In this document: positions 1 through 11,315 of the stretch, one piece after another
Layout: the number at the start of each line of letters is the position of its first letter
How positions within the stretch are numbered: position 1 is the first letter of the stretch
Assembly (NCBI GenBank): GCA_948567375.1
Contig: OX419757.1
Coordinates: 54,560,001 to 54,624,000, forward strand
Reading direction: 5' to 3'
Origin: Lunularia cruciata
Lineage: Eukaryota > Streptophyta > Marchantiopsida > Lunulariales > Lunulariaceae
Length of the DNA stretch: 64,000 nt
Position numbers and translations under genes: made by a program
The notes under the pieces: generated by a model
Told to the model about the DNA's origin: nothing
What the model saw: the letters and a program-made list of their open reading frames with translations, nothing else
The model's database searches: none

Positions 1-690
1 CTGCAAGTCATATGATCTAAATCAACAAGAGCATCCGAAGCATCACCTGCTGTAATTTCTCTCTTATAGATTGCATTGGACGATGTTGTTTGTAGAGCAA
101 TGGACACAACTTGCTTAAAACATGTGGTGAAATATAAGATGATAGTGATATTTTTGATATCTCAAATGATGTGCTCTTGAGCACTCCTTGACAAAGGTGT
201 CAACCGTCCCATCTATTGCTCCATATAATTCCAAGGCTAGAGGAATAAAGAGGTGATGTTGTTGCATACTCCTATACTTGGAAACTTTACATGTTGCCAT
301 TCCACTTGCAGTCTATCCTAGAGGATGGATGATCACTCTATTTGCTATCACATCACATGTAGGGTCCATAACCACAATATCTATTTACTTTCATTGGGTC
401 ATCTTGGACCAAGTATAATTCTGCCTTAACTTGCATTGACTACCAAACATACCAATGTTTCTTCCAAATAAAATATCCATTTTCTTGTACCATGGCAAAT
501 AATACTATATGCTTGATAATACCCCATGTAACTATCCTCTCTTGTACCATAGCAAATACTATATCCTTGATAGTACCTCATGTAACTATCCTCTGTCTCC
601 CAACAGACATCATGTCATATGGACCTAGGTTGCATCTAGTTCACATCCGTCGATGAGAGTAAGAACTTGATAGCTCATGTAACGGAAACA
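1..690 (-). pseudogene. 3' fragment of non-LTR retrotransposon, endonuclease end (copy 3)
   Basis: Read on the minus strand, 115-300 encodes a block with KVSKYRSMQQHHLFIPLALE, closely matching the C-terminal part of the non-LTR element at 21463-21963 and its second copy at 26968-27174. Similarity to those copies continues to about 690, including the segment preceding the zinc-finger region, but stops and indels break the frame. The window edge cuts off the 3' end. Only the last part of the element is present, as expected for a 5'-truncated non-LTR insertion. It cannot encode a working protein. Confidence 0.7.
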
Positions 691-1846
691 CACATGGTTT
701 GAGTCCTTACCGAAACAAGGACACATATTAAATCATTATCATTGAATTCACATATAAAATGATTATCATTGAATTCCGGATCCAGAACTCATATGGGAGA
801 TTTCATTCCAAAGCTTCAATCTATAATTTGTTGATTGACTCGATGCAGTCAACCTTACATATTACGCTATTAGTATTACATAGAACAAGAAAGAAAACGA
901 GTATGTGGTAGGGCTTTTCCAATGAAGAATTTATGTACCCATGAATTCATTGCGGATATACGTAAGATCATTAAATAAGTTTCCGGGTACCCCGTAAAAG
1001 AGTTGGGGTTTCAAATATAAAGGGGATTTCACTTTCGGGATTTATGGGAAATAGCTCATCCGGTAAGCCTCCCGCCAATTATTTGACCGGATCCTATACA
1101 ACAAATAGTTAATATATACGATTGTGTCCATATATTTTTATGTTTGGGTTGATTTTTCTCAAAACTCAATTTTGGCTAGATTTTTCAGTCCTTATGTGCT
1201 ATAATAGGACATCCCTTGACCCAGAAAGTTTATGAAATATCTTTTTCATGTCCCGTGAACTTTCAGAAGGTTTATAGGAGTACCTCATGTTGAATTCAGG
1301 GTTTCTTTCTCACAACCCATAATAATCTATGGAATTTTCCGTAAATCTTCCATAAACTTTTTCCATGGACATAGAAATTGCAAAAGTGACCCTCTATAGT
1401 ATCATAAAACTTTAACAGGTAGTATAATTGATTCGACATATGAAATTTTCAATGGACTTTTTTCCTACAGATTCTACGAGGTTGCCCATAACCTCGTGAA
1501 ATTTTATAGGTCATGACAAAAGCAACCCATAAATTTCCAAGGCCAACAGATATTGCCCATAAAATCCCATTACTTCCACTACGCATCTTCATGGTGTTTA
1601 CAAAAGAAAGGGTTTCAGAAATAGTTTCAGACATATGTCTACGGTATCTAACAATCTCCAGAACTATTTTTAGTGAATTTTGTAATGAGATGAAGTGCTA
1701 ATAAATGAATGCCCCATAAATAGTTGCAAATTGCATTGATTTATGAAAATCAGGTGCCATATTATGGATGTTTAGGGTGTCAAAATAAATGAGTGTCATA
1801 AGAAGTGACATGGCTTCTTGGGAGGGTTACCACATGGAGGGTGTCA
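691..1846. other. Intergenic DNA without recognisable gene
   Basis: No coding region could be supported on either strand. A 20-bp near-perfect direct repeat (units 730-749 and 757-776, differing at one base, both ending ATTATCATTGAATTC) is the only local structure noticed. Short open frames around 1449-1701 overlap on opposite strands and show no motif. Confidence 0.5.
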
Positions 1847-2395
1847 TGCGTATATACATCGCTACACAACATACATCACTGTCAACATCATACACTATAG
1901 AAGCACAACTCACACATAAGTCATACATAGACTCTAAAGTGCCATAATCATCAGATTGCTTACAATTCTCAAATACACTCAACTCAGATCAGTACTTGAT
2001 CTGTCACTCTATAAATTACCAAAAACTAGACATTGATTAAGAGCCACACCCACTCTAGTTAAGAAAATCCAGGTGACGCTCGCCGACCTCTGTCCACTAT
2101 AGCCAAGAACTCAAAAGCTCAACATCAAAGAAGTGAGCTCTCTGGAGTTGTACTTTGAAAGTATACCCTTGGACTCAAGCTAGGTTTGAAACCCTAACGG
2201 TCCCACTGATGGCACACTCAATGGTGAAAATGGTGCAAAGTAACGGTGGGCCCCATTGTGAAGTCAGTACTCTAAACACAAAATCTGGCCGTTGAAAAGT
2301 AGTCTTTGAGAAATTGCTAAAATAACTCTCTAACTACTATCACTAGAACTCCAATGTCTAAGCAATCTAGATGCGACACTACAAATGGTGTGACA
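1847..2395 (-). repeat. 3' LTR (putative) of PHD-finger gypsy element
   Basis: In plus-strand view it starts TGCGTATATACATC and ends GGTGTGACA, giving TG...CA ends; in element orientation it begins TGTCACACC. Its body (1950-2395) matches 10050-10457 and 55684-56127. The left 100 bp (subrepeat A, 1847-1948) recurs just inside the element as A' (2398-2504). The same A-body-A' layout is seen at 55580-56235, so it is a family feature. The right-hand copy at 10046-10457 lacks A, so the exact LTR edge is uncertain. Confidence 0.55.
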
Positions 2396-2397
2396 GC

Positions 2398-2504
2398 TAT
2401 CGTGCATATATACATCACCACACAACATACATCATTGTCAACATCATACACTATAGAAGCACAACTCACACATAAGTCATACATAGACTCTAAAGTGCCA
2501 TAAT
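2398..2504 (-). repeat. Subrepeat A' (internal copy of LTR edge)
   Basis: About 105 bp starting near CGTGCATATATACATCACC and ending AAAGTGCCATAAT. It duplicates 1847-1948 with few differences and lies between the 3' LTR body and the stop codon of the integrase-PHD frame. The homologous subrepeat occurs at 56131-56235. Confidence 0.7.
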
Positions 2505-2630
2505 TGCACTTCTAGCTGGCGGTTAGGTCCCTTTAACTCCAGATAGCCATCTACTCCCAAGTATATGGTATACCCTATGATGGGCAGTAATCAAGAGGCC
2601 AGGTGCTATGGAGAATGAACTAGCTATAGG

Positions 2631-3900
2631 TCAAGTACATCTAGGACATAACCACTCTCCCTTAGGAACCACTATGACGCAAGGAGTCATACATGCCATA
2701 TGACATCCTTTCAAACAGCTATCACACACAAACATAATAGTAGCTCTACCATAAGAGCCACATAACATACACCTCAAACCTGCATGTACAAGTGCCAAGC
2801 TTGGATCCATAGTACTATCAATTTTTGGGAGATGGTATGGCGCACAATTGCGCACATGATCCTTCCAAACAACACCATCATGTCTTTCCAACACAAGGAC
2901 TCCAGATGGCAAAACCTCACGCACTCTCAAGATAGTACGGCCTATCAAAACATCAAGTATTGTTGGTGTTGTTTGTTGTGGATATACATAGTTACCTAGA
3001 TGAAATCGACAAATCAAGGGTCTATAACCTCCTCCTTGAATGGTAGTATAGCATAAAGTATCTCTATGCTGAGCAATTGCCAAGTTCTCAAAGGCCATTG
3101 GTATCACTCTCTGAGAGATCTTTGCCCATTGAGAACATGCGCCCATCCATATATCTGGATCATCCAAGTTCAAGACTACAGTAGCATCTTGACAAATGGT
3201 TGCAAGTAAATCTAGATCTTGTCCATAGAGTAGAAAGTACGGAGAGAAGGATGCTAAGAAGGCTTGCTAGTTGAACCAATAGCCCATGGCCAACCAAGGT
3301 AATTGGAGATCCCAATCTCCCAAGTGGCCTCTTTGCAAACCATACTTTTGCATTCCTCTCTTCACTGTCTAAACCACTCTCTTTCCTAAGCCATCTGTCT
3401 TAGGGTGATCTCGAGAGGTAGTATGATGATCAATCAAAGCCTTGTCACACAAGACCTGAAACTACCCCAAGAACTCTATACTTTGATCAGTCAAAACCTC
3501 AGTTGGTGCACCAAAATGACTAAGAACTAATCTATGAATGAGTAAGTTGTCCCTTCACTAGACTTGTCAGGAAGTGCCACCAACTCAATCCACTTGGAGA
3601 AGTGATCCACCATCACCAAGACATACCAATGATGTCTCACAGTCAGCGGTAAAGGTCCAGCAAAGTCCAAACTCCAATGGTAACCCAATCCCATGATAGG
3701 TAATGGGTGTAACTATGGTGTAGGAGCATTGAATGATGCTCTAACTCGATCACAAACCACACATCTGGCAACAAACTATTCTACCTTGGTCTGCATATTG
3801 CACCACCAATAATGACTCTAGAGTAAGCTATATGTATGCTTTACTCCAAAATGTCCTAGCTCCTCATGAGCATGACGGACCAACTATGGTCTCTGAGATG
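2631..3900 (-). pseudogene. Integrase with terminal PHD finger (gypsy pol 3' end)
   Basis: On the minus strand, 3850-3200 carries a decayed integrase: a CNMQTKVE...CVVCDR zinc-binding remnant, the catalytic-core entry HWSLDFAGPLP (first Asp), VMVDHFSKWIEL, then the second Asp region. The expected catalytic Glu after HPKTDGLGK is replaced. An uninterrupted frame of 180 codons (3173-2631) follows, covering the integrase C-terminal domain (RDTLCY..., VLVLERHDGVVWKDHVRNCAP). It ends in CMLCG...FVCDSCLKGCHMACMTP...GEWLCPRCT, which has all eight C4HC3 zinc ligands of a PHD finger. PHD fingers read histone H3 tails, so the fusion may have guided integration; that role is inference. Upstream stops make the integrase non-functional. 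Confidence 0.8.
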
Positions 3901-4039
3901 GAAGTGGTACTACTTGCACTCTACCATCCTCCCATACATGCAAAAGGTGTTTGCCCTCCAATCTGAACCATCTAGCTTGTTGAAGAACATGGTCTCTCTC
4001 CTTAGCCCCAACTATGCCACCCACAACACCTATGCAAAG

Positions 4040-4826
4040 ATAGTGTGACCTAAATACTCAACCTACTTGTGGAAAAACCTACACTTCCTAGGATGTAATT
4101 GGAGTCCATGAGATCTCAACCTCTCAAACACCTCCAACAATTGTCTCTCATGCTCCTCTATAGTAGTGCTATAGACCGAAACCTCATCAATATAGCACCG
4201 AGAAAAATCCAATCCAACTAGGATCCTATCCATGACCCTCTGGAACTCAACAGGAGCATTCTTTAACCCAAATGGTAAGAACCTCCACTGATATAACACA
4301 TCCTTACTGTGAGGATCAATAGCCTAGAATGTTGTCTTGGACTTATCCTCCTCTTTGATTGGCAACTAATGATATCCCGCTCGAAGATCCAAAGTACTGA
4401 AGACCTTTGCATGCCCAATCGCATCAAAAATCTCCTCCAGTGTAGGCATGGCATACCAATAAGCCCGGGTCTATCGGTTGATGGGACGGTAATCTCCACA
4501 TATCCACCTATTTGTGTAGTTGCCATGCATATCCTTCTTGGCTAGCATCACTGTTGCTGATGCATACTTTCCATGTGAGACCTCCACCAAACCAGCTCAA
4601 AAAGGTCACTACTCCGGCTCTAAATCAATGTCCTCTCCATATCACTATATTGATAAGGACATCGGAAAACTGGTGTATTGCTAGTCGGCTCAATCCGTAT
4701 ACCAAGTCCCTTCAAAGCACCCAAATCCTTCATACTGAAGGCAAAACAACTCGTGTGGCTCCTCAAGAACCTCCAAACCCTCCGTCTTTCCTCTCTAGTA
4801 AGCTTGGGTCCAAGATCTGGCTCCAA
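4040..4826 (-). pseudogene. Reverse transcriptase of PHD-finger gypsy element
   Basis: The minus-strand frame gives the RT blocks in order: EERRRVWRFLRSH at the start, WICGDYRPINR, FSTLDLRAGYH, LPFGLKNAPVEFQRVMDRIL, then SRCYIDEVSVYS (catalytic YIDD, here YIDE) and LQLHPRKCRFFHK. In-frame stops interrupt it, mainly TAG where Gln or Trp is expected (for example after AGYH). The last RT motif VEYLGHTI is followed directly by foreign context, so the connection and RNase H regions are gone. Dead by stops, by loss of a catalytic Asp and by the deletion. Confidence 0.85.
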
Positions 4827-4829
4827 AGT

Positions 4830-6600
4830 ATCCTCTGTAACTATTGTAAGAGTGGAAGATTTACTGACTAGCCGCTACATTGGGCCCTTGGGAGCAATAA
4901 TGTCATGCTCTCTACCACTAGAGGTCCCAACCTCTATGTGAAAAACTCCCTCCACTCTGGCTACAAGCTCCACACGTCCTCTAGTTGCATCCCAAGTGGA
5001 CCAAGGGTGTAATACAAGTAGCCCACGTTCACTTGGATGGACTCCAAGTAGACCACTCTCCCTAGTAACTACAGGTTGTGTCCCAAGAATACCATGTCCA
5101 CTCGGTCCATCGCTCCCAACATGTGTTTGAATTGTCTCGATAGGCACATGACTCACAAGTGTGTGAGTAGTGATGCTTATCAAGCGTATCCTGCGCTGCT
5201 CTGCCAAGCCAAGGCTTGCAATCCAGGTCAAAAACTTCAGGTCCATAGTCTGACCTAACACTTAACGCCTGGATGCCTTTGATACTACTGGAACAGTGGT
5301 AATACCGGTGCAAAAACCCATTGTGCGCTCTCTCTCATCAGCATTGGGCTCCACCAATTGCTATAATTGTGAGTCCCAAACAAGTCCAAGTCCTCCCTCT
5401 CAAAAAGCATGAAAGCTTTGGAAACTCATGAGTGTGGGAAATGCGGCTCTAGGCTGCCTAACTAGGTTCACCACTACCATAGGTGACCTATCAGCCACTA
5501 CCACTATTTGAGATTGATGCCTAACATCCAAGATATCATTAACAAGGATGTGGTCCAGTTGTTGAATCCCATCATAAGCACGTTGTAAAACCTCTCTGGG
5601 TAAGAGGTTCATCTACCAAAGACAAAGACGATAAGCCCATGATCCCACTCTGGCTGCATCTAACAATATAGCATGTCCCATCCAAGAATGGACTTGATGT
5701 GTACTTGCCACCACTCTGGTGCAAGAATCACCCATCAAAGGAACGTTCTCCAAAATGGTAAGTTGGAGAAACAGACTAATGAACTTGGAGATGTTGTAGT
5801 ATTCATAACATGTCCCAAAATGCGCCAAAATGAGGATCTTGAAGACCCAAACCTCGGCCAACACGTGTATGTCCCTAACATGGCCATCCAAAAATCACCA
5901 AGTGAATAGGCCCATGTTGCTCTAGATCATGCTCCCTAATAAGGAAATATTTGCTGGTAAGGCCTTCTGGTAACCTCTGACTACTGACATCGGTAATAAG
6001 TCCGGATACCGATAGGCCAAGTGTGCCACATGATGTAGAGAGACTCACCTAGTAGTCTCATCTCTCTCTACATACAAGTACCTATGTACTCGTGTAACCA
6101 CTTGTAATACCACAACTAGTCCGGTGCTAATCCCACCAAACAACCCCAATAGACATATCCCCTCTATTGGGTACTGCCAAGCAATGAGTGTGGTATCCAG
6201 AGGTGTAAAAGTAATCAACTCTAGAAGCTCATCCTCACACTCATCTCTTGATGGTACAAAGGCTCCACTCCAAGCCTGTTGCACCAACTAATCTACATGC
6301 TAAAAAATTCCTCCTTTGAACTCCACAATGGAACATCCAAGGTGGATGGAACAATCCCACTTGTACTCCAAATCCAAGTGATCTCCTTTGGTACAAGATT
6401 ATCCTCTGCATGGGCATTCCCCTCCAACAAGTCACCAGGCCAAGTAACTGCACCACTAAAAGCTAAAACTGATGTTGCCATGGTCCCGGACTGTAGTGAG
6501 CCAAGACTGCCACTATTGAAGCATCTAGAGACTGCCACTATTAAAGCGTGTTGAACCAACACCTAAAGATGTATGGATCTGAAATGGAAACCTCTCCACA
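4830..6600 (-). other. Spacer between protease and RT of PHD-finger gypsy element
   Basis: About 1.8 kb of minus-strand, formerly coding-looking sequence with several short frames (5261-4875, 5612-5400, 5891-5613, 6562-6293). None shows a domain I recognise. It belongs to the element by position and strand. A protease-to-RT distance this long is unusual for gypsy elements. Confidence 0.45.
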
Positions 6601-6608
6601 TTGGTCTT

Positions 6609-7145
6609 CTATAACTCTAGACCGACTACTATAGCCTTCCCTAACATAAGGGGCTCCGCACCAAAGTCTAATAAGACTCTTTGTGGTGTATAAACCTTCC
6701 TTGAAGGTCCCACCAAACGGAAAATCCCCCTTTGGTTATCCAATAGGACAACACCAGGTGTCAACCGCGCTCTCTCAAAGGCCGGTCTAGTTGGCAAATC
6801 CTCCAGTCTAGCCGCTGCTACATGCCATAAACCACTTGTTGTTGAACGGATCCCATACTCCTCAACCAAGTCACCTTCACTACCAACCACCTCTGCTCTA
6901 GTAGTAGGAAGTGCATCATCCCTACTCTCACAAAGCATGGCAGCCAACCAAAACATTGGGGTTAGGTCAACTCCCAATGTAAACATATCACAGGTTGAAA
7001 ACAAAGGGCACCGCATAATCAGCTGAGCCACCCCCAACATCATGCTAGACTCAATCTGTGTAGTAGTAGGTAGCTGACTAGCAAGTAGTCCATCATGCAC
7101 TCCATCACCACCTACCACACCTGCACTAGGACATCTAGGAACCAT
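6609..7145 (-). pseudogene. Aspartic-protease-like region of PHD-finger gypsy element
   Basis: An open frame of 178 codons. Near its C-terminus are VLLDFGAEPLMLGKAIV and upstream GIFRLVGPSRKVYTPQRV. The first is the position where retroviral-type proteases have a hydrophobic-hydrophobic-D-S/T-G-A catalytic motif; here the motif reads DFGA, so the Ser/Thr is replaced. The frame sits between gag-like sequence and RT, the correct place for a protease. The N-terminal 100 residues show no motif I can name. Confidence 0.5.
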
Positions 7146-7149
7146 GGAT

Positions 7150-8867
7150 ATTGTCTACAATGCCTCAGATAGTATGAAAGACTGGGGAAGTCTGACCTAT
7201 CTCCCAACCTCTCCTCTTTGTGGGTCCAACTCCTCTAGAGCACGTACTACACTCCTAGTCATTGTTGCAGATGCATCCACCTAAGGTGCTCTGCATATGA
7301 AGTCCAAAGCATCTCCATCACTAACATATGAGGTGGAAGCCTCAGCACCCAAATCTGATCTCCTCCGAGCAATGGCCATACTAGCCAATCTCTGCTCCAA
7401 TTGCTCAATCCAAGTAGCCATAGTTGTATCAGAAGTAATGGCAAGTACTGCACCTCTACTAGGTGTAGATCTTCTACCACCACCTCTACCACCTCGTCCT
7501 CCATGAACTGGAGCTCCTCTACTACCTACCATAGTAGCCCTACCACTCTGGGTGTAGGTCAAAGCACCGATCACTAATGTGACCAAATCTATGGCAATGC
7601 TCACACTGCCTCTGTGATGGCTATGATACACCCGAGGTATCAGGTCCACTGCTTGAGTACAATCTCTCCGATGGTGTGGTCCACCACAAGTCCAACAAGC
7701 AACACCACTACTAACTAGTTACTATTGACTCAAAAATGAAGGTAAGGGTTTAGCCCCACTAAGCCCTCTACTCGCTCCATAGGGTGTGGGCTATCCACTC
7801 TGTCATTGAAAACCAATTGGGCGTGATGCACTCTGCTGCACTCTAGAAGAAGTCATAGTCGTGGATGAGGTCTCCCTACCAAATCCAGATGTCACCACTC
7901 TTTCCTCCACCATGTTGAGCTCAATATGCTCAACCAAACCAAAGACCACTACCAAAGTAGGCAAAGTAGCCTGTAACAACGTAGCATCACAAACTCTACA
8001 TTGCAACTCCTTGTCAAGTATCCCATACCAAAACTGGACTGCCTAGGCCTCAATAAATCCTTGAGTGAAACTGATCAGCCGCCTCATGCAAGTGTATGCC
8101 TCGTGTAGGCTCTCTCCAACCTTTCATTGGAACTCTTGCAACCTCCTCAACTTGTCAATTTGCACTCCCTGGTAGTTCTGCCTCAAACACAAGAAGAACT
8201 CCACCATGGGATTAAACCCCAATACCACACCACCTCCTGCAGTGGTACCTCCACTCGTGGTAACACTATCTCTAGCTAGTGCACCTCCACTAGCTCCACC
8301 AACACTACTCGAGCTAGAACTTGTAGGTACAACCAATCTACTCCTAGCCACCAAACTTGAAGTGATAGAGACATAGTTCAAAGACCAATATTGTCTCCAT
8401 AACTCAATCTCCTCCAAATGAGCTCTCCTGAACTCATGGTAGTCATCCATCAACGGACCTTCTAAATGCAAAAACAACCTCTTCCATGCCATGAAAGGTG
8501 TGAACAAAGTTGGATTCCGCATCTGCTGTAGATCATACCAACTATCAAACCTCTGGATGAAGTCATCCAACTCAATGGTACCCATTGTACCAGAGTAACG
8601 CCTAGGGCCTTTGGAGGCCCCATAAATCTTGTCCATGTCCCACAACAACGGTGCAGACACTCCAAGTGCACTCTCAATTGAATCAGCTCTTGTGTCAAAC
8701 TCTAACTCAGAGTCAATCTCCTTCCTCATTGGGACCTGGGATACATATTGATATAGAGTGCCACTTCGAGTAAACCCACAACGTATGATAGGGCTAACTC
8801 CTCTAGAATCCCCAACAAACTCCGTCGGGACAATGTAACCGCAACTGCAATTGCAAACTGGAACCAC
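7150..8867 (-). pseudogene. Gag-like region of PHD-finger gypsy element
   Basis: The 247-codon frame 8867-8124 contains a typical retrotransposon-gag block (DDFIQRFDSWYDLQQM, FMAWKRLFLHLEGPLMDDYHEF), a Ser/Gly-rich linker and CLRQNYQGVQIDKLRRLQEF. The frame continues after stops through KVGESLHEAYTCM... and 8006-7803. A remnant of a zinc knuckle (CWTCGGPHHRRDC) is readable around 7710-7670, followed by a Gly/Arg-rich segment (7560-7480) that may bind RNA. It would have formed the nucleocapsid of the virus-like particle. Stops and frame breaks make it non-functional. Confidence 0.65.
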
Positions 8868-10045
8868 AAACTACAACCGCAAGTACCCCACCAAGTGCCA
8901 ACACCAACTAAGCACCACCAAGTGCCAATACTCACAAAACACCACCCACTAATGTAACTATAACTACACTAAGGGAAAGGGCAACCTATAACCTGCCATC
9001 ACAACATGCACTCTCATAGTCTATAGGTGATCACTTCCTGCCTCACCAAAGAGCAACACAAATAGTCTGACTTGTCATCACTCCAGCTTCACTACCTAGA
9101 GCACGCTAGAGCGCCAACACTCAAAAGTCAAGGCACCTCACACAAATAGGAAGCAATGAATGGAGGGAGTCCAATCACAAGAAATCTAATGAAAACTATC
9201 CATCTCATAAAACAACACGAGACTGACTTTGCCACCATTTGGCATTTGACATAAGAGAAGTTTATATCCAAGTCCTAAGCTACTAGGATCACCAAGAATA
9301 GGATCAAATTGCCTTTCCTAGCCAAAGCTACAAGTGTATAGTTAACAATGGCACAGTCTCTAGGACAACAAGTGAGGGTAGACCAGTTGGCTAGGGTACC
9401 AATCTAGGAACAAGAGATCTAGGGGTCAAACCCTGTTGCACATAATCTAGCATGATGACCAACTTTTGCCAACCAATGACCCAGATCCACTCTAAACTAG
9501 TTGGCACTTTGAGGCCTTTGCAGCGTCTCATAGCCCACAGCCCTATGCCTCAAAGCCTTGAAGTGCCTAAATGAGGCCTTTCTTCTTGCCACTTCGACCT
9601 CCTCTAAAATCTGGCAAAAATCTGGCATAAAATTCAGCCAAAATCTAACATAAAATCTTACTTAAACCCTAAATTTGGCTGACCGCCAAATCCCCCACTA
9701 ACTCTTCACTCGAGCCAAATTGAAAACACAGGTTTCTCCAAATCACAAATAATAAGAATGCCTTCCCAACTCCACCTTCAATTGTATTTTTTGAGCCCAA
9801 CTCGTAACAAATTGGTACCTTCATCTCTTGAGCTCAAAATCATAACCACTACTCAAAAATTGCTTCTTTTGTGCTCAAAAATTGGCCAGCACTTTTGCAC
9901 ACCGTCTGCCTTACTACCAAATCTGCATCAATTAAACAAGCTTTTGCACACTAGGGAAAAAATGAAATTCAATTGAGCTACCAATGATCCACCGAGCTTG
10001 GAGATACCACCAACACTCAAAGTTCTTGTATTCAATTTCCCCCTG
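8868..10045 (-). other. 5' untranslated/leader region of PHD-finger gypsy element
   Basis: No supported coding region. The part around 9600-9670 is low-complexity with repeated AAAATCTGGCA-like words. The minus strand has a weak primer-binding-site-like word (TGGTATCTCCAAGC) near 10000, which would pair poorly with initiator tRNA-Met. I treat it as leader only because it lies between the gag frame and the 5' LTR-like repeat. Confidence 0.4.
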
Positions 10046-10457
10046 ACTTCACTTATCTGATGTAATCAGATTGTTTACAACTCTCAAATACACTCAACTT
10101 AGATCAGTACTTGATCTGTCACTTTACAAACTGCCGACAATAGGGCATTGATTATAGTCAAGCCACACTCACTCTAGCTAAGAGAATCCAGGTGACACTT
10201 GCCGGCCTCTGTCTACCATAGCTAGGAACTCAAGACTCAACATCAAAGAAGTGAGCTCTCTGGAGCTGCACTTCAAAAGTATACCCCTGGACTTGAGCTA
10301 GGTCTGAAACCCTAACGGTGCCGCTGACGGCACACTCAACGGTGCAAACGGTGCAAAGTGACGGTGTGCCCCACCATGAAGTCAGTACGCCAAACACAAA
10401 ATCTGACCATCGGAAAGTAGTCTCTGAGAAACTGCTAAAATAACTCTAACTACTATC
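10046..10457 (-). repeat. 5' LTR (truncated) of PHD-finger gypsy element
   Basis: Similar to 1950-2363 and 55684-56095 over its whole length, with shared blocks GATCAGTACTTGATCTGTCA and AACTACTATCACTAGA. In the other copies the LTR continues about 35 bp further to TGTGACA; here it breaks at 10457 into unrelated sequence. It also lacks the 100-bp A subrepeat present in the other two copies. Confidence 0.6.
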
Positions 10458-10601
10458 ACTAGATTCATGAACTGTAATAAGATTTCATTGTGAAAGATTT
10501 GTTGTTGAGCAAGAATCCCCATGCTTTGAAGCTTGAAGCTCAGCATGAAACAGAAGATCAAGATTCATGAACTGTAATAAGCTTTCATTGTGAAAGATTC
10601 C
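10453..10601. repeat. Direct repeat, two 40-bp units
   Basis: The unit ATTCATGAACTGTAATAAG followed by TTTCATTGTGAAAGATT occurs at about 10453-10492 and 10561-10601, with one base difference, separated by about 70 bp. It begins exactly where the truncated LTR ends, so it may mark a repair event at that breakpoint. Confidence 0.7.
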
Positions 10602-10839
10602 AAGTCACAAGAATTTTCTCTATCGAGGACAATCAACCAACATTTTGTTAATGTTTATTAACATCTCAAAAATATTCAGCTATGGTTAAAGCTGTTAATC
10701 CAACTCTCATATGAGCACCTAGTGGTTCATTCATTTGACCATATACTAACGCCACTTTTGATTCTAAAATATTCTTTTAGTTTATTACTTTAGATTCTTT
10801 CATTTCTATGTAAAAATCATTTCATTCACAATTTTGTTT

Positions 10840-11315
10840 GCCTACTCTCCAAATACTGATACACTGCCATGGGCTTTAGCTATGTTATTAATTATTCCAC
10901 AATAAGAACTATTTTTCCTACACCAGCTCCTCCAAAGAATCCAATCTTGCCTCCACTACGGTAAGGAGCTAAAAGATCTACTACTTTAATTCTTGTTTCA
11001 AAAATAGATAAATAAAATAAATTTGTAATTTGATAAAATAAATTTGTATCTAATTGTATACAAGCAAGTCTGTGAATTGGAAATGTTGTACTAGTGTCTA
11101 CAGGTTCTAATTTACCTATAGGTTCTCCAAAAATATTAAAAATTCTACCAAAAGCTTCTTCTCATACATGAACAATTAAAGGAGCTCTTGTATCAATAAT
11201 TTCCATTCCTTTCATCATACCCATCTCTAGCACTCTTACTTTATTATTTACTAATAATTGTTGAACTTTGCAAGCTACATTAATTTCTTGACCTGCTGAA
11301 TTTAGATGTTCAACG
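10840..11315 (-). pseudogene. atpB: Nuclear copy of plastid atpB fragment (NUPT)
   Basis: The minus strand reads as part of the CF1 ATP synthase beta subunit: [63 protein letters not shown] and the nucleotide-binding loop GGAGVGK, with the loop's last Thr changed to Ile. A TGA interrupts it and a frameshift follows the Walker loop. A short in-frame duplication repeats [11 protein letters not shown] before FETR. The base composition is AT-rich like plastid DNA. It spans only the N-terminal to middle portion of the roughly 500-residue protein, so it is a transferred, decayed fragment, not a working gene. A mitochondrial beta subunit origin is less likely given the CF1-like wording. Confidence 0.85.

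Larger units (their letters stand above)
1847..10457 (-). mobile_element. Decayed Ty3/gypsy retrotransposon with C-terminal PHD finger
   Basis: The order on the minus strand is LTR-like repeat (10046-10457), gag-like region (8867-7700), aspartic-protease-like block (about 7145-6609), reverse transcriptase (4826-4040), integrase (about 3880-2800), PHD finger (about 2770-2631), then 3' LTR-like repeat (2395-1847). PR-RT-IN order identifies Ty3/gypsy. Stops and frameshifts occur throughout, and the RNase H domain is missing: RT homology breaks near 4030 and integrase homology begins within about 200 bp. The two LTR-like repeats share clear similarity over about 400 bp. They differ at many sites and the right one is truncated at 10457, so the insertion is old. 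No target duplication was found. Confidence 0.75.

Noticed and set aside
2631-3173. PHD-finger frame as a host chromatin gene
   Set aside because: It is continuous with integrase C-terminal sequence, lies between RT/integrase and the LTR, and its end recurs beside another LTR copy at 56400.
7297-7506. Proline-rich plus-strand frame
   Set aside because: Antisense of the Gly/Arg-rich gag segment of the PHD-finger element.
10840-11315. Functional ATP synthase beta gene
   Set aside because: Internal stop, frameshift after the Walker loop, duplication and only a partial protein.
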